DNA of 64,000 nt, taken from NCBI GenBank assembly GCA_031180825.1, contig JAPSLM010000003.1:62001-126000 (forward strand), read 5' to 3'. This DNA comes from Paenibacillus sp. Lineage in GTDB: Bacteria; Bacillota; Bacilli; Paenibacillales; NBRC-103111. Both the position numbers and the translations under genes were made by a program. The notes beneath the pieces are model-generated. The model made no database searches and was not told the DNA's origin. It saw nothing but the letters and a program-made list of their open reading frames with translations. Positions within the stretch are counted from its first letter, which is position 1. The number at the start of each line of letters is the position of its first letter. Positions 25,993 to 34,781 of the stretch are shown here, piece after piece.

Positions 25993-26868
25993 TTATTCTC
26001 TATGTGCCGCTACCGGTTTTCCGCCGCCGTACAACGATTCCGCCACTTCTTCGTCCATGCGGAACGAATGCTCCGGCCCCGGGAAGCTGCGCTGCTTGAC
26101 GTCATCCACGTACTGGCGAAGTCCGCTGCGGATCATGTCGCCGACGTTCCCGTAGGTCTTCACAAAACGCTTCGGATGAATGTCCGATCCGTAGCCGAGC
26201 GCATCGTGAAAGACGAGCACCTGACCGTCGCAGTCCATGCCCGCGCCAATACCAATGGTCGGGATGGACAGCTTGCTCGTCAAATGCGCCGCAACCTGGT
26301 CCGTTACCAGCTCCAGCACGATGGAGAAAGCCCCCGCCTGCTCCAGAGCTTTGGCGTCATCAAGCAATTTTTGTGCCTGGGCGGCCGTCTTGCCCTGGAT
26401 TTTATAGCCGCCGATTTGATGGATCGACTGGGGGGTCAGACCGAGATGCGCCATTACCGGAATGCCCGCCTGCACCAGCGCTTCGACCGTCGGTGCAATT
26501 TCGGCCCCGCCCTCCATCTTAACCGCTTTGGCCAATCCTTCCTGCATGATTCGTCCCGCATTCCGCAGCGACGCATTAATGCTGCCGTGATACGTATTGA
26601 ACGGCATATCCGTCACCACAAAGCTGCTCCGAACGGCACGAGTAACCGCTCGCGAATGATAGATCATATCGTCTAGCGTGACGGGAACCGTCGAATCGTA
26701 GCCAAGCACGACATTGCCTAGCGAATCTCCCACAAGGATGACATCGATGCCGGCTTCCTCCGCCAGCATGGCCGTCGGGTAATCGTAGGCTGTCATCACG
26801 CTGATCGGGGTCCCGTCTTCTTTCATCTTTCTCAGTTTGGCCGTCGTTACCGGTTTACGTAAGTCCAT
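25993..26868 (-). CDS. panB: 3-methyl-2-oxobutanoate hydroxymethyltransferase
   Basis: A 291-residue (beta/alpha)8 enzyme that makes ketopantoate from ketoisovalerate. Signature segments are VMTAYDYPTAMLAEEAG, VGDSLGNVVLGYDSTVPV, MAHLGLTPQ and KIQGKTAA. Two adjacent ATG codons (26871 and 26868) follow AAGGTG; the second has the better spacing and gives normal family length, although the frame is open to 26991. It heads panBCD and is preceded by a structured leader with a terminator. Confidence 0.96.
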   Translation of the reverse strand: MDLRKPVTTAKLRKMKEDGTPISVMTAYDYPTAMLAEEAGIDVILVGDSLGNVVLGYDSTVPVTLDDMIYHSRAVTRAVRSSFVVTDMPFNTYHGSINASLRNAGRIMQEGLAKAVKMEGGAEIAPTVEALVQAGIPVMAHLGLTPQSIHQIGGYKIQGKTAAQAQKLLDDAKALEQAGAFSIVLELVTDQVAAHLTSKLSIPTIGIGAGMDCDGQVLVFHDALGYGSDIHPKRFVKTYGNVGDMIRSGLRQYVDDVKQRSFPGPEHSFRMDEEVAESLYGGGKPVAAHRE

Positions 26869-26989
26869 CATTAACACCTTGCCTTTCGGGGGTTGGAATG
26901 GTTCAGGGTTCCGTACGCTCGGGGAGCTTCCCCGCTGCCGTCCTTCTCCTGATAGTATTGCGATAATCGGCCGGATTGTTGCAAAGAGC

Positions 26990-27026
26990 AAAAAAACCTT
27001 TCAGCCCATACGGAGGCTAAAAGGTT
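26990..27026 (-). terminator. Intrinsic terminator inside the panB leader
   Basis: Minus-strand AACCTTT-TAGCC pairs with GGCT-GAAAGGTT and is followed by seven T. It lies ~120 bases before the panB start and ~140 bases after the promoter. An upstream AGAAGG could pair with the CCTTTT of the 5' arm, giving a mutually exclusive antiterminator. Confidence 0.8.
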
Positions 27027-27165
27027 CACATGTCCTTCTCATATGATCCTTCTGTCTCGGTCCGGTGAGGCTCAGAGCAGAATCCGACATATTGCTTGGG
27101 TAAAGCTATTGAGTTGTTCCAAACATACGATTGAAGTACAGCTCCATACGGATACCGTCTTCGTA
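27027..27165 (-). ncRNA. Candidate structured 5' leader of panBCD, or free-standing RNA
   Basis: The ~140 bases between a strong promoter and the terminator contain no plausible ORF but can fold. One hairpin, near 27044-27085, pairs TCTG-CTC with GAG-A-CAGA, leaving a bulged A. A pan RNA motif with conserved bulged adenosines is known upstream of panB genes in several bacteria; I cannot confirm membership by eye. Alternatively this is an independent RNA of about 175 nt ending at the terminator. Confidence 0.5.
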
Positions 27166-27171
27166 CCGTAC

Positions 27172-27200
27172 ATTATACCAAAGATTTCATTTGGTGTCAC
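27172..27200 (-). promoter_or_regulatory. Strong sigma-A promoter upstream of panB
   Basis: Minus-strand GTGACA (27200-27195) and a perfect TATAAT (27177-27172) are separated by 17 bases. The -35 box overlaps the birA stop codon, so panBCD can be transcribed independently of the birA unit. Confidence 0.8.
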
Positions 27201-28168
27201 TCAAAACTGATATCGGCGGAGTACAGCTTTCTTACCGATCCGTCCGCTGTGCGAAGCAGTAGAGCGCCGTGCTCGTCGATCCCCTCGGCGAACCCTTCAA
27301 ACTCCCCTTGAGGCGTCCGGCAGCGGATATTCCGGTGAAGCGAAACGTTCAACGCTTCCCACAGCAGCTTAATAGGGGCAAAGCCCTCCCGCCGGTACAG
27401 CTCATACAACTGCTCCCATTCCAGCAAAAATCGGCTGAGCACCTCGATCCGGTCCACCGGACGGCCTGCTTCGACGGCAAGCGAGGTGGCTACATCCCGC
27501 AGCTCGGGCGGAAAATCGTCGGATTCCAGATTTACGCTGATGCCGACCCCGGCAATAACGTGCTGCAGCCTCTCGTCCTCGGCGCTCGATTCAAGCAGGA
27601 TGCCGGCGACCTTTTTGCCGCCGACAAGCAGATCGTTAGGCCATTTGATCCCTGCCTCCACACCTGTCGCGGTGCGAATGGCCCGGCATAATGCGACGGC
27701 TACGAGCAGCGTCAATTGAGGGGTGAATAACAAAGGAATCCAAACCGGCTTCAGAATCAGGCTCATCCAGATGCCTTTTCCGACCGGGGAATGCCATTTG
27801 CGTCCCATTCGGCCTTTCCCTGCCATCTGCTCCTCCGCAAGGATAAGCGTGCCTTCCTCCGCTCCCTCCGCGACGCAGCGCGCCGCGACGAGTTGCGTCG
27901 ACTCCACTTGGTCGTAATACTTCACGAAACGGCCAAACCGTTCCGTCTCCAGCTTCAATTGCAGACGGCTCATATCCAGCCTGTCCGGCTTCGACAGCAG
28001 CCGGTACCCTTTGCGCGATACCGCTTCAAAGCGGTATCCTTGCTGCCGCAAACGCTCGATCTGCTTCCAGACGGCCGTCCGGCTGACGCCAAGCTCCTCG
28101 CTCAGCTGTTCGCCGGACAAAAATTTACCGTCCGATTGCTCGAACAGTCCGATCAGTCGTTCCGTCAT
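27197..28168 (-). CDS. birA: Bifunctional biotin ligase / biotin operon repressor
   Basis: A 323-residue protein. The N-terminal winged helix (about 1-65, GEQLSEELGVSRTAVWKQIERL) binds DNA, the central catalytic domain has GKGRMGRKWHSP (biotinyl-AMP loop) and KWPNDLLV with the catalytic lysine, and the C-terminal SH3-like domain is complete. It biotinylates acetyl-CoA and pyruvate carboxylases and, with biotinyl-AMP, represses biotin genes. It overlaps cca by 4 bases, as in the Bacillus cca-birA-panB order. Confidence 0.95.
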   Translation of the reverse strand: MTERLIGLFEQSDGKFLSGEQLSEELGVSRTAVWKQIERLRQQGYRFEAVSRKGYRLLSKPDRLDMSRLQLKLETERFGRFVKYYDQVESTQLVAARCVAEGAEEGTLILAEEQMAGKGRMGRKWHSPVGKGIWMSLILKPVWIPLLFTPQLTLLVAVALCRAIRTATGVEAGIKWPNDLLVGGKKVAGILLESSAEDERLQHVIAGVGISVNLESDDFPPELRDVATSLAVEAGRPVDRIEVLSRFLLEWEQLYELYRREGFAPIKLLWEALNVSLHRNIRCRTPQGEFEGFAEGIDEHGALLLRTADGSVRKLYSADISFE

Positions 28169-29463
28169 CTTTCATCGTTCTCCTGCATGTTTTCATAATG
28201 CTTCTTCGCTTCCGCGAGCAGCGTTTCCTTGTCGTTGCGGAGTTCGCCGAGCGCGGCGCTTTCAAGCAACCGGTGCAGCAGCCTGCCGGTCCAAGGACCG
28301 CCCTTAAGCTCCAAATGACCCATAAGCTCCTTCCCTCCGATAGCGAGCTCGGCCAGAGACGAAACCGGCATCTGCTCCAGCCACTCGCAGCCTAATCTTC
28401 TCCATACAGCCGCTGCGCTGCCAAATTTGAGATGTTCCGTACGAATCGGGGCGGCCTCCAGCAGGTAAATCTCTCTTAACGTTCGAAGCGAGGGAACGCC
28501 GTAGGCAAGCGCGGCCGCAATCCACATTTTTCTCAACTCTTGTTCTCCGTCCCATTCCGTCGATCCGTCTAATCCGGATACAAGAATGTTGTGCGCGGCA
28601 ACGATTCGCTTGACCGTCTCCATCTGCTGTCTGGAAAAGGTTAACTTGGTCATATCCTCCTCAACGCCCGCCGGGTCGGCTCCCAGACGAAGGTAGACGA
28701 AAGCGAGCCGATGCTCCGTTTCCGCTAACCGGGAGAGGGGCGGCCAGTCCGTTTCCTTGTCCAATCCAGACAGCAGCAGCTCCTGCTTCACGTGGCGCAG
28801 CGCCCGGCTTCCCGCGAGCAAGTCCAGCGCCCGATTGGGGTCGCTGCCGCCAAGCATTCGCTCCAGTTCCGCCCGGATACGTTCCATGGCAATATGCCGC
28901 AGCAGCGAAATACCGGAGCTCATAGCGTCCCAGGTCGCCTGCTCCACCGTCAAGCCGTATTCCGACGCAAAACGGAGGCAGCGCATCATCCGCAGCGCAT
29001 CTTCGCCGAACCGTTCTTCCGCTTGGCCGACGCAGCGAAGAACGCCGCGCGCCAAATCCTTCATGCCATCGAACGGATCGATCAGATGGCCGTGTTGGTC
29101 GACAGCCATGGCATTCATCGTAAAATCGCGCCGCTGCAAATCCTCGGTCAAGCTGTCGATATATTCCACCTCGGTCGGGCGGCGAAACGCTTCGTACCCG
29201 CCTTCCCGGCGAAACGTCGTCACTTCGTATGGCTTCTTGCCGATAACGACCGTGACCGTCCCGTGCTGAAGCCCGGTAGGCACCGTTCGCTCGAAGAGCT
29301 CCTGCACGTGTTCAGGATGAGCGGAGGTGGCAATATCGTAATCTTTTACAGGGCGTCCGAGCTGTTCGTCCCGAACGCATCCCCCGACCAAATAAGCCTC
29401 GAAGCCCGCCTCGCACAAGCGCCGGACAATCTGCATGGCTCCCTGCTTTAAAGCATCGCTCAT
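28165..29463 (-). CDS. cca: CCA-adding tRNA nucleotidyltransferase
   Basis: A 432-residue class II nucleotidyltransferase that completes the 3' CCA of tRNA. The head domain has YLVGGCVRDEQLG and the metal-binding DYD in VKDYDIATSA; RRDFTMNAMA and the RRxxR-type base-selection region follow. The neck, body and tail domains are helical. The ATG at 29463 lies 19 bases after the bshA stop codon; the longer open frame runs back into bshA. It overlaps birA by 4 bases. Confidence 0.94.
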   Translation of the reverse strand: MSDALKQGAMQIVRRLCEAGFEAYLVGGCVRDEQLGRPVKDYDIATSAHPEHVQELFERTVPTGLQHGTVTVVIGKKPYEVTTFRREGGYEAFRRPTEVEYIDSLTEDLQRRDFTMNAMAVDQHGHLIDPFDGMKDLARGVLRCVGQAEERFGEDALRMMRCLRFASEYGLTVEQATWDAMSSGISLLRHIAMERIRAELERMLGGSDPNRALDLLAGSRALRHVKQELLLSGLDKETDWPPLSRLAETEHRLAFVYLRLGADPAGVEEDMTKLTFSRQQMETVKRIVAAHNILVSGLDGSTEWDGEQELRKMWIAAALAYGVPSLRTLREIYLLEAAPIRTEHLKFGSAAAVWRRLGCEWLEQMPVSSLAELAIGGKELMGHLELKGGPWTGRLLHRLLESAALGELRNDKETLLAEAKKHYENMQENDER

Positions 29464-29482
29464 GTATGCAATCCCGCTTCCT

Positions 29483-30652
29483 TTATCGGCAATTGAGCGG
29501 ATTCTCCCGAACCGACTCCGGAACCGGCCGCCCAAGCACCCGATAATATAATTCCTCATACTGCCGCGTAATCAAGTCGTTGCAGAACGTATAGCGCGCC
29601 CGGTACAAACAGGCGTCCACCGTCTTTTTGTACAAGCTTTCATCCTTGAGCAGCGCGATCGCATACGCCGCCATTTGCTCGACATCGCCGATGTCCGCCA
29701 AGTAACCGGTTTCCCCATGAGTAATCAACTCGGGGATGCCGCCGGCGTTCGAAGCGATCGTCGGCACGCCGCAAGCCATCGCTTCCAGCGCGACCAAGCC
29801 GAAGCTTTCCTTCTCGGACGGAAGCAGCATAAGGTCGGCTAACGACAGCAGCTGGGCGACGTCGTCCTGCTTGCCGCAGAACGTCACCCGATTCAATAAC
29901 CCGAGCTCCTTCACCTTGCAGAGCACCTTGGACAGCTCCGGGCCTTCCCCTACGAACAGCAGGCGGGAAGGCACTTCTTTACAGACCCGGTCAAAAATAT
30001 CCACGACATCCGTTACCCGTTTAACCGGACGGAAGTTGGAAATGTGAATCAAAATCTTCTCGTCGGGATGCGCAAACTCCTTGCGGAGCGACGCCACTTC
30101 ACGCGGATAATACACCCGCTTGTCCACGAAATTGTATGCAAGCTCGATCGGCTTCTCGATGCCAAGCAGCTGCCGCGTTTCCTGTATCAGGTCCTGCGAT
30201 ACGGCGGTTACCGCATCGCTTTGGTTGATCGCATACCGGATCAGGTCGCTAAGCGACTCGTCCTGCGCCAGGACCGTAATATCCGTGCCGTGCAAGGTCG
30301 TTACGACCTTCAGCTCCGGCCCGACCATCTGCTTGGCAAGCAGCGCGCAGACGGCGTGCGGAATGGCATAATGGACATGCAGCAGATCCAGCCCTTCGAG
30401 CTTGACCACTTGCGCAAGCTTACTGGCGAGAGATAAATCGTATGGCGGATATTTAAACACGTAGTAGTCGTTAACTTCCACTTCGTGGTAGAAGATGTTG
30501 CGATCGAACTTTCCAAGCCGAAACGGCATGCTGTGCGTTATAAAATGAACCTCGTGGCCTTTTTCCGCAAGCAGCTTGCCGAGCTCGGTGGCGACGACGC
30601 CCGAACCCCCTAACGTGGGATAGCACGTAATTCCGATTTTCAACCGGTTCAT
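29483..30652 (-). CDS. bshA: N-acetyl-alpha-D-glucosaminyl L-malate synthase (bacillithiol synthesis)
   Basis: A 389-residue GT4 glycosyltransferase for the first step of bacillithiol synthesis, joining UDP-GlcNAc and malate. Characteristic segments are GITCYPTLGGSGVVATELG near the start, HVHYAIPHA, and the C-terminal donor site LLPSEKESFGLVALEAMACG. It lies 42 bases after bshB1 and ahead of cca, exactly as in B. subtilis, which supports bacillithiol as this organism's low-molecular-weight thiol. Confidence 0.95.
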   Translation of the reverse strand: MNRLKIGITCYPTLGGSGVVATELGKLLAEKGHEVHFITHSMPFRLGKFDRNIFYHEVEVNDYYVFKYPPYDLSLASKLAQVVKLEGLDLLHVHYAIPHAVCALLAKQMVGPELKVVTTLHGTDITVLAQDESLSDLIRYAINQSDAVTAVSQDLIQETRQLLGIEKPIELAYNFVDKRVYYPREVASLRKEFAHPDEKILIHISNFRPVKRVTDVVDIFDRVCKEVPSRLLFVGEGPELSKVLCKVKELGLLNRVTFCGKQDDVAQLLSLADLMLLPSEKESFGLVALEAMACGVPTIASNAGGIPELITHGETGYLADIGDVEQMAAYAIALLKDESLYKKTVDACLYRARYTFCNDLITRQYEELYYRVLGRPVPESVRENPLNCR

Positions 30653-30694
30653 TGTCTTCGAGCCGCCTCCTTTGCTCCTGAATTGGTCATGCTT

Positions 30695-31399
30695 TTAGAA
30701 CAGCTCTGTCAAGTAAGGCAGCTTGCTGATAAAGCCTTCCGCATATCGGACCGCCCGTTTTTGCCCAAGCAGAGCATCCCGGGCTTCCACCCGCTCCAGA
30801 TACCCTTGGTTCAACGGAGTGCGCACAATGTCGTTGCCGGTATCCAAGCCCGAGGATTCGAACTGGCTCCGGTACGCCCGCAGCGACGAGCGCTTGCTCT
30901 CATAATGGCCGGTCACGTCAACCATCAGGTCGGGCTCTGTCACATCGTTAATGAAATAAAAATAGCTTTCCTCAACCGTATGCGCCGGGTGATCGGGCAA
31001 GTACCGTCTCAGCTTGGCGTTGAACAGCGCTTCCTGCACCAGCTTGCTGCAGGCGATATGGTCGGGATGACGGTCCTCCCAATAGGGAGCGAATACGACG
31101 CGCGGCTTCCACATCCGGATCTCCAGGGCAATGCGCTCCACATATTCCGGCAGCAGATAAAGTCCGCGGTCCGGGAACTGCAGATTGGTGCGTACGGTCA
31201 GGCCGAGCGCCGCCGATGCGGCCTTGGCTTCCTGCTGACGCGTTTCGACCGTGCCGTTCGAGGACATTTCCGCCAAGGTCAAATCGCAAATGCCGACCTT
31301 AAGTCCGGCTGCCGTATGCTTCGCAATGGCACCGCCCATCCCGATTTCCGCATCGTCCGGATGAGCGCCGAAAACAAGCAGATCAAGCGCCTCGTTCAT
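30695..31399 (-). CDS. bshB1: GlcNAc-malate deacetylase (bacillithiol synthesis)
   Basis: A 234-residue LmbE/PIG-L zinc deacetylase acting after BshA. The zinc motif is [13 protein letters not shown], with later ligand His in [27 protein letters not shown] is also typical of BshB1. It overlaps mgsA by 4 bases and precedes bshA. Confidence 0.94.
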   Translation of the reverse strand: MNEALDLLVFGAHPDDAEIGMGGAIAKHTAAGLKVGICDLTLAEMSSNGTVETRQQEAKAASAALGLTVRTNLQFPDRGLYLLPEYVERIALEIRMWKPRVVFAPYWEDRHPDHIACSKLVQEALFNAKLRRYLPDHPAHTVEESYFYFINDVTEPDLMVDVTGHYESKRSSLRAYRSQFESSGLDTGNDIVRTPLNQGYLERVEARDALLGQKRAVRYAEGFISKLPYLTELF

Positions 31400-31821
31400 T
31401 TGTCGATCCCCGGCTTGTATTTATGTACCAGCTCCCGCCACGCGAAGTCCCCCCGGTCAAGCGCTTTGACCAAAATTTCCGCGGTCGCGATATTGGTGGC
31501 GCAAGGAATCCCTTGAACGTCGCACAGACGAAGCAGAGCAATAATATCGGGCTCGTGCGGCTGCGCCATCAGCGGATCGCGCAAAAAAATAATCAAGTCG
31601 ATTTCGTTGGTCGCCACCAATGCTCCGATCTGCTGATCGCCTCCGAGCGGACCGGACATAAAGCGATTCACCTGCAGGTTCGTATTTTCCATTATGCGCG
31701 TGCCTGTCGTTCCGGTCGCATACAACGTATGATCTTGAAACACATTTTCGTAGGCCGTAACGAAATTTACCATTTCTTCTTTCTTGCGGTCGTGTGCGAT
31801 AAGCGCGATTTTCATTGCCAT
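31396..31821 (-). CDS. mgsA: Methylglyoxal synthase
   Basis: A 141-residue enzyme that converts dihydroxyacetone phosphate to methylglyoxal, a bypass relieving phosphate stress in glycolysis. Motifs are [36 protein letters not shown] and the catalytic aspartate in FLRDPLM. The ATG at 31821 has AGGAG ten bases upstream; the open extension to 31863 is unlikely. A possible hairpin (GAGGACA with TGTCCTC, 31856-31898, then GTTTT) lies between dapB and this gene and could reduce read-through. Confidence 0.94.
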   Translation of the reverse strand: MAMKIALIAHDRKKEEMVNFVTAYENVFQDHTLYATGTTGTRIMENTNLQVNRFMSGPLGGDQQIGALVATNEIDLIIFLRDPLMAQPHEPDIIALLRLCDVQGIPCATNIATAEILVKALDRGDFAWRELVHKYKPGIDK

Positions 31822-31906
31822 AGGATGGCAGCTCCTCTCTAAACTCCTATAAAACGAGGACACTCGAGCGGTCCTCTACGGTCCGGCCCCATGTCCTCTC
31901 TCGCTT

Positions 31907-32710
31907 TTAATCGATAAAATGTTCAAAACCATAAACCATACCGGTATATTCCATTACTTTTTGCACGGCCACTTTAACGCCCGGCATATAGCCGGCCCGG
32001 TCGTACGAGTCGTGACGGATTTTCAAGGTTTGTCCGAAAGCGCCGAATACGACCTCCTGCTGGGCAAAGATACCTGGCAGCCGAACGCTATGGATCCGGA
32101 ATCCGTTATAATAGCCTCCGCGGGAGCCTTCGATCGTCTCCACTTCGCTCGGATTGCCTTGACGCAGCTCCTGCCGCGCTTCGGAGATCAGCTCCGCCGT
32201 CTTCACGGATGTGCCTGAAGGCGCGTCCAGCTTCTGGTCGCCATGATACTCGATGATTTCCAAATGAGGAAAATATTTGGCGGCTTGCGCGGCGAATTTC
32301 ATCATCAGAATGGCGCCGATCGAGAAGTTCGGAGCGATCAATCCGCCGATCCCCGCTTCCTTGCACTGCTTGTCCAGTTCGGCAATATCTTCCGGCGTAA
32401 AGCCGGTCGTCCCCATCACGGGGCGAACCTTATGTTGGATAGCCAACCGTGTATGGGCTACGGCCGAATGCGGTGCCGTAAAATCAACCAGCACGTCGGG
32501 CTTCGTTTCCGCGAGAGCCAACTCCAGATCGTCGGTCACCGTTATTCCGCAAGCATCCAACCCGACCAGTCTGCCCGCATCCGTTCTTACAGCGGAGCGG
32601 TTAACCGCAGCGGCCAGCTCCAGCTCCGGATCGCCCAAAACCAGCTTGACGACCTCGCGCCCCATACGGCCTCCCGCTCCGGCAACCGCTACTTTAATGA
32701 TTGGTTTCAT
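31907..32710 (-). CDS. dapB: 4-hydroxy-tetrahydrodipicolinate reductase
   Basis: A 267-residue NAD(P)H-dependent enzyme of lysine/diaminopimelate synthesis. The dinucleotide site is VAVAGAGGRMGREVVK, and the catalytic region is EIIEYHGDQKLDAPSGTSVKTAE. It follows the MazG-like and TPR genes in the ypjD-dapB-mgsA order known from Bacillus. Confidence 0.96.
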   Translation of the reverse strand: MKPIIKVAVAGAGGRMGREVVKLVLGDPELELAAAVNRSAVRTDAGRLVGLDACGITVTDDLELALAETKPDVLVDFTAPHSAVAHTRLAIQHKVRPVMGTTGFTPEDIAELDKQCKEAGIGGLIAPNFSIGAILMMKFAAQAAKYFPHLEIIEYHGDQKLDAPSGTSVKTAELISEARQELRQGNPSEVETIEGSRGGYYNGFRIHSVRLPGIFAQQEVVFGAFGQTLKIRHDSYDRAGYMPGVKVAVQKVMEYTGMVYGFEHFID

Positions 32711-32753
32711 ATGAATTCATGCTCCTTTCCGCTAAGGTATCAATGATTGGCAC

Positions 32754-33275
32754 TTATAGGGTGACGCTCATATATTCCTTCCATTTTTGCCGGTAGTCCG
32801 CGAGAAGCCGCAAGCCAATGGAATGCTGCGGATCCAGCTTGAGCAGCTCCTGAATCGCCTGCACGGCCGGTGCGAACTCCCGAAGCCGGGAATAAGCGAT
32901 ACCCAATAGTAGAAAAGCTTCCTGTGAAAGCGGATCGAGCTTCACCGCTTGCTGCAGCAGCGACACCGCCAGCCATAGCCGTTCGTCCGACTCCTCGAAC
33001 AGCTTCTCGGCTTGAAGCGTCAATTGCCGCGCCTGAAGGTGCTGCAGATGCAACGTGTAATGTTCATCCTCCGGCTCAAGCCGTACGGCTTGGCTTGCAT
33101 GTGCCGCCGCTTTATCCAGCTTGCCGCTGCGGGCGTACGTAATGGATAGCTTATAATGGTACGCCGCGCATTCGGGATTCGTCGCAATCGCATGCTCGAA
33201 CCAGGCGATGGCCTGTTCGAAGTCGTGATTCAATATCGATTCGTACGCTTTCTTGATCGCCTCTTCGCCCTTCAA
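32754..33275 (-). CDS. Tetratricopeptide-repeat protein upstream of dapB
   Basis: A 173-residue soluble protein with at least three TPR-like helical pairs: AYESILNHDFEQAIAWFEHA, AYHYKLSITYARSGKLDKAA and AFLLLGIAYSRLREFAPAV. The TTG at 33275 lies nine bases after AAGGAG; an ATG three codons earlier abuts that site and is less likely. It is inserted between the MazG-like gene and dapB, where B. subtilis has no such gene. It is probably an adaptor; partner unknown. Confidence 0.75.
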   Translation of the reverse strand: MKGEEAIKKAYESILNHDFEQAIAWFEHAIATNPECAAYHYKLSITYARSGKLDKAAAHASQAVRLEPEDEHYTLHLQHLQARQLTLQAEKLFEESDERLWLAVSLLQQAVKLDPLSQEAFLLLGIAYSRLREFAPAVQAIQELLKLDPQHSIGLRLLADYRQKWKEYMSVTL

Positions 33276-33365
33276 TCGGATCATCTCCTTCCTCAGTCAA
33301 GCCGAAAGCAAGAATTCCAAGCCGACGTGAGAAGTGCAAGGTGATGATACAGTATATGAATGGCA

Positions 33366-33701
33366 TCAGGCGTCGGTGTTTATTTTCGTCCAACGGTCCG
33401 CGTCGCGTGTCCGGAATTTATGCATGACCTTATCATGCGCTTCCGTCAAATCGATGCCTAGCGAATTGGCAAAACAGATGGTAATGAACAGGATGTCGCC
33501 AAGCTCAAGCTCGATGGAGTTTTCCTCTTCGGTCGCTTTTTTCGGCTTCTCGCCGTAACGATGATTTACTTCCCGAGCCAGCTCCCCTACCTCTTCCGAC
33601 ATCCGGGCCAGCATCGTCAGCGGTTTGAAGTACCCTTCCTTAAACTGCGATATGTATTCGTGCACCTCGCCTTGGAGGTCCTTTAACGTTTTCTCGGACA
33701 T
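33366..33701 (-). CDS. ypjD: MazG-like nucleotide pyrophosphohydrolase
   Basis: A 111-residue all-alpha NTP pyrophosphohydrolase like B. subtilis YpjD. The acidic metal-binding helices are MSEEVGELAREVNHRYG and ENSIELELGDILF, giving the EExxE...ExxxD pattern. It probably hydrolyses non-canonical or excess NTPs. It is the first gene of the unit leading into dapB-mgsA-bsh. Confidence 0.9.
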   Translation of the reverse strand: MSEKTLKDLQGEVHEYISQFKEGYFKPLTMLARMSEEVGELAREVNHRYGEKPKKATEEENSIELELGDILFITICFANSLGIDLTEAHDKVMHKFRTRDADRWTKINTDA

Positions 33702-33771
33702 ACCGGGAGATGTTCACCCACCTTATAATCAAGATGACTAACGATTGTGCGGACACAACCGTATCAGTACC

Positions 33772-33801
33772 ATGTTAACGCAAAATGAGGGGGAATGACA
33801 A
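33772..33801 (-). promoter_or_regulatory. Candidate sigma-A promoter of the ypjD-dapB-mgsA-bsh unit
   Basis: Minus-strand TTGTCA (33801-33796) and TAACAT (33777-33772) are separated by 18 bases, about 70 bases before the ypjD start codon. Confidence 0.6.
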
Positions 33802-33911
33802 ATATTTTTTGCTCCCTAAATCTTTTTCACTTCCTTTATCATGAAAAAAAGGGCAACGCGATAACCTAAGAGAATGTTAGTATATACATCTTTTCGAATC
33901 GAGGTGGATTT

Positions 33912-34778
33912 ATGACGGAACGCCTGAAAGCACATCTGAAAAGCATTGTTCCCATCATGCTCGGAACGGCGATTTACGCGTTCGGAATTCATTATTTTGT
34001 GATCTCCAACGAATTGATGGAAGGCGGAGTGACCGGAGTTGCTCTGCTGCTCTCTTATATTTTCGGGCTGCCGCCGTCTCTGACGACGTTGGGTCTGAAC
34101 ATCCCGCTTTTTTACTTGGGGTGGCGCATTTTAGGCAAGGCGTCTATGGGGTATACGGTATTTGGGACTTTGTCCGTATCGTTCTTCCTTTGGGTGATGG
34201 AGCGGCTCATTCAGGCAGGGTGGTTGGTTCCGTTCCGGACGGAGCATGATTTCTTTCTGGCAACCGCCTATGCCGGTTTTACGCTCGGTCTCGGGCTCGG
34301 TATCGTTTTCCGGTACGGCGGAACAACCGGCGGGTCGGACATTCTGGCAAGAATCGCCCACAAATTGAAGGGCTGGAGCATCGGGCAAGTAATATTGATC
34401 ATGGACGTCGTCGTGATCGGCGCCTCGCTCTTTTTTCTTCCCAAGGAGAAAATCTTGTATACCTTTGTCGCCGTTTTCATCGCTTCCAAGCTGATCGATA
34501 TTCTTATCGAAGGGGCGTACGCCGCCAAATCGTTTATGATTATTACCAATCACGCGGACGAGGTTTCCGCGGCGATTACGAAGGAATTGGACCGGGGAGC
34601 GACGCTGTTCCCCGCGATCGGAGCCTACTCCAAGCAGCCCAAAAACGTCGTCTACTGCGTCGTCGCCCGGAGCGAAATGAAAAGGCTTAAAGACCTCGTC
34701 CGCTCCATCGATCCCCTTGCATTTCTTATTATTACGGAGGTTCATGACGTTGTCGGAGAAGGCTTTAAGCCCAATTAA
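33912..34778 (+). CDS. ypjC: YitT family membrane protein (YpjC-like)
   Basis: A 288-residue membrane protein with about five to six hydrophobic segments in the first ~200 residues (FAIHYFVISNELMEGGVTG and RYGGTTGGSDILAR are YitT-family hallmarks) and a cytosolic DUF2179-type C-terminal domain (FMIITNHADEVSAAI). Function is not established. It is the only plus-strand gene in this part of the window and is divergent from ypjD. A GAGGTGG site supports the ATG. It corresponds in place and type to Bacillus ypjC, although in reversed orientation relative to ypjB. Confidence 0.85.
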   Translation: MTERLKAHLKSIVPIMLGTAIYAFGIHYFVISNELMEGGVTGVALLLSYIFGLPPSLTTLGLNIPLFYLGWRILGKASMGYTVFGTLSVSFFLWVMERLIQAGWLVPFRTEHDFFLATAYAGFTLGLGLGIVFRYGGTTGGSDILARIAHKLKGWSIGQVILIMDVVVIGASLFFLPKEKILYTFVAVFIASKLIDILIEGAYAAKSFMIITNHADEVSAAITKELDRGATLFPAIGAYSKQPKNVVYCVVARSEMKRLKDLVRSIDPLAFLIITEVHDVVGEGFKPN

Positions 34779-34781
34779 ACC

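Noticed and set aside
27027-27165. 6S RNA or SRP RNA in the panB leader
   Set aside because: Neither the SRP loop GGAAG/AGCA-type core nor a 6S-like long closing stem with central bubble could be seen by eye.
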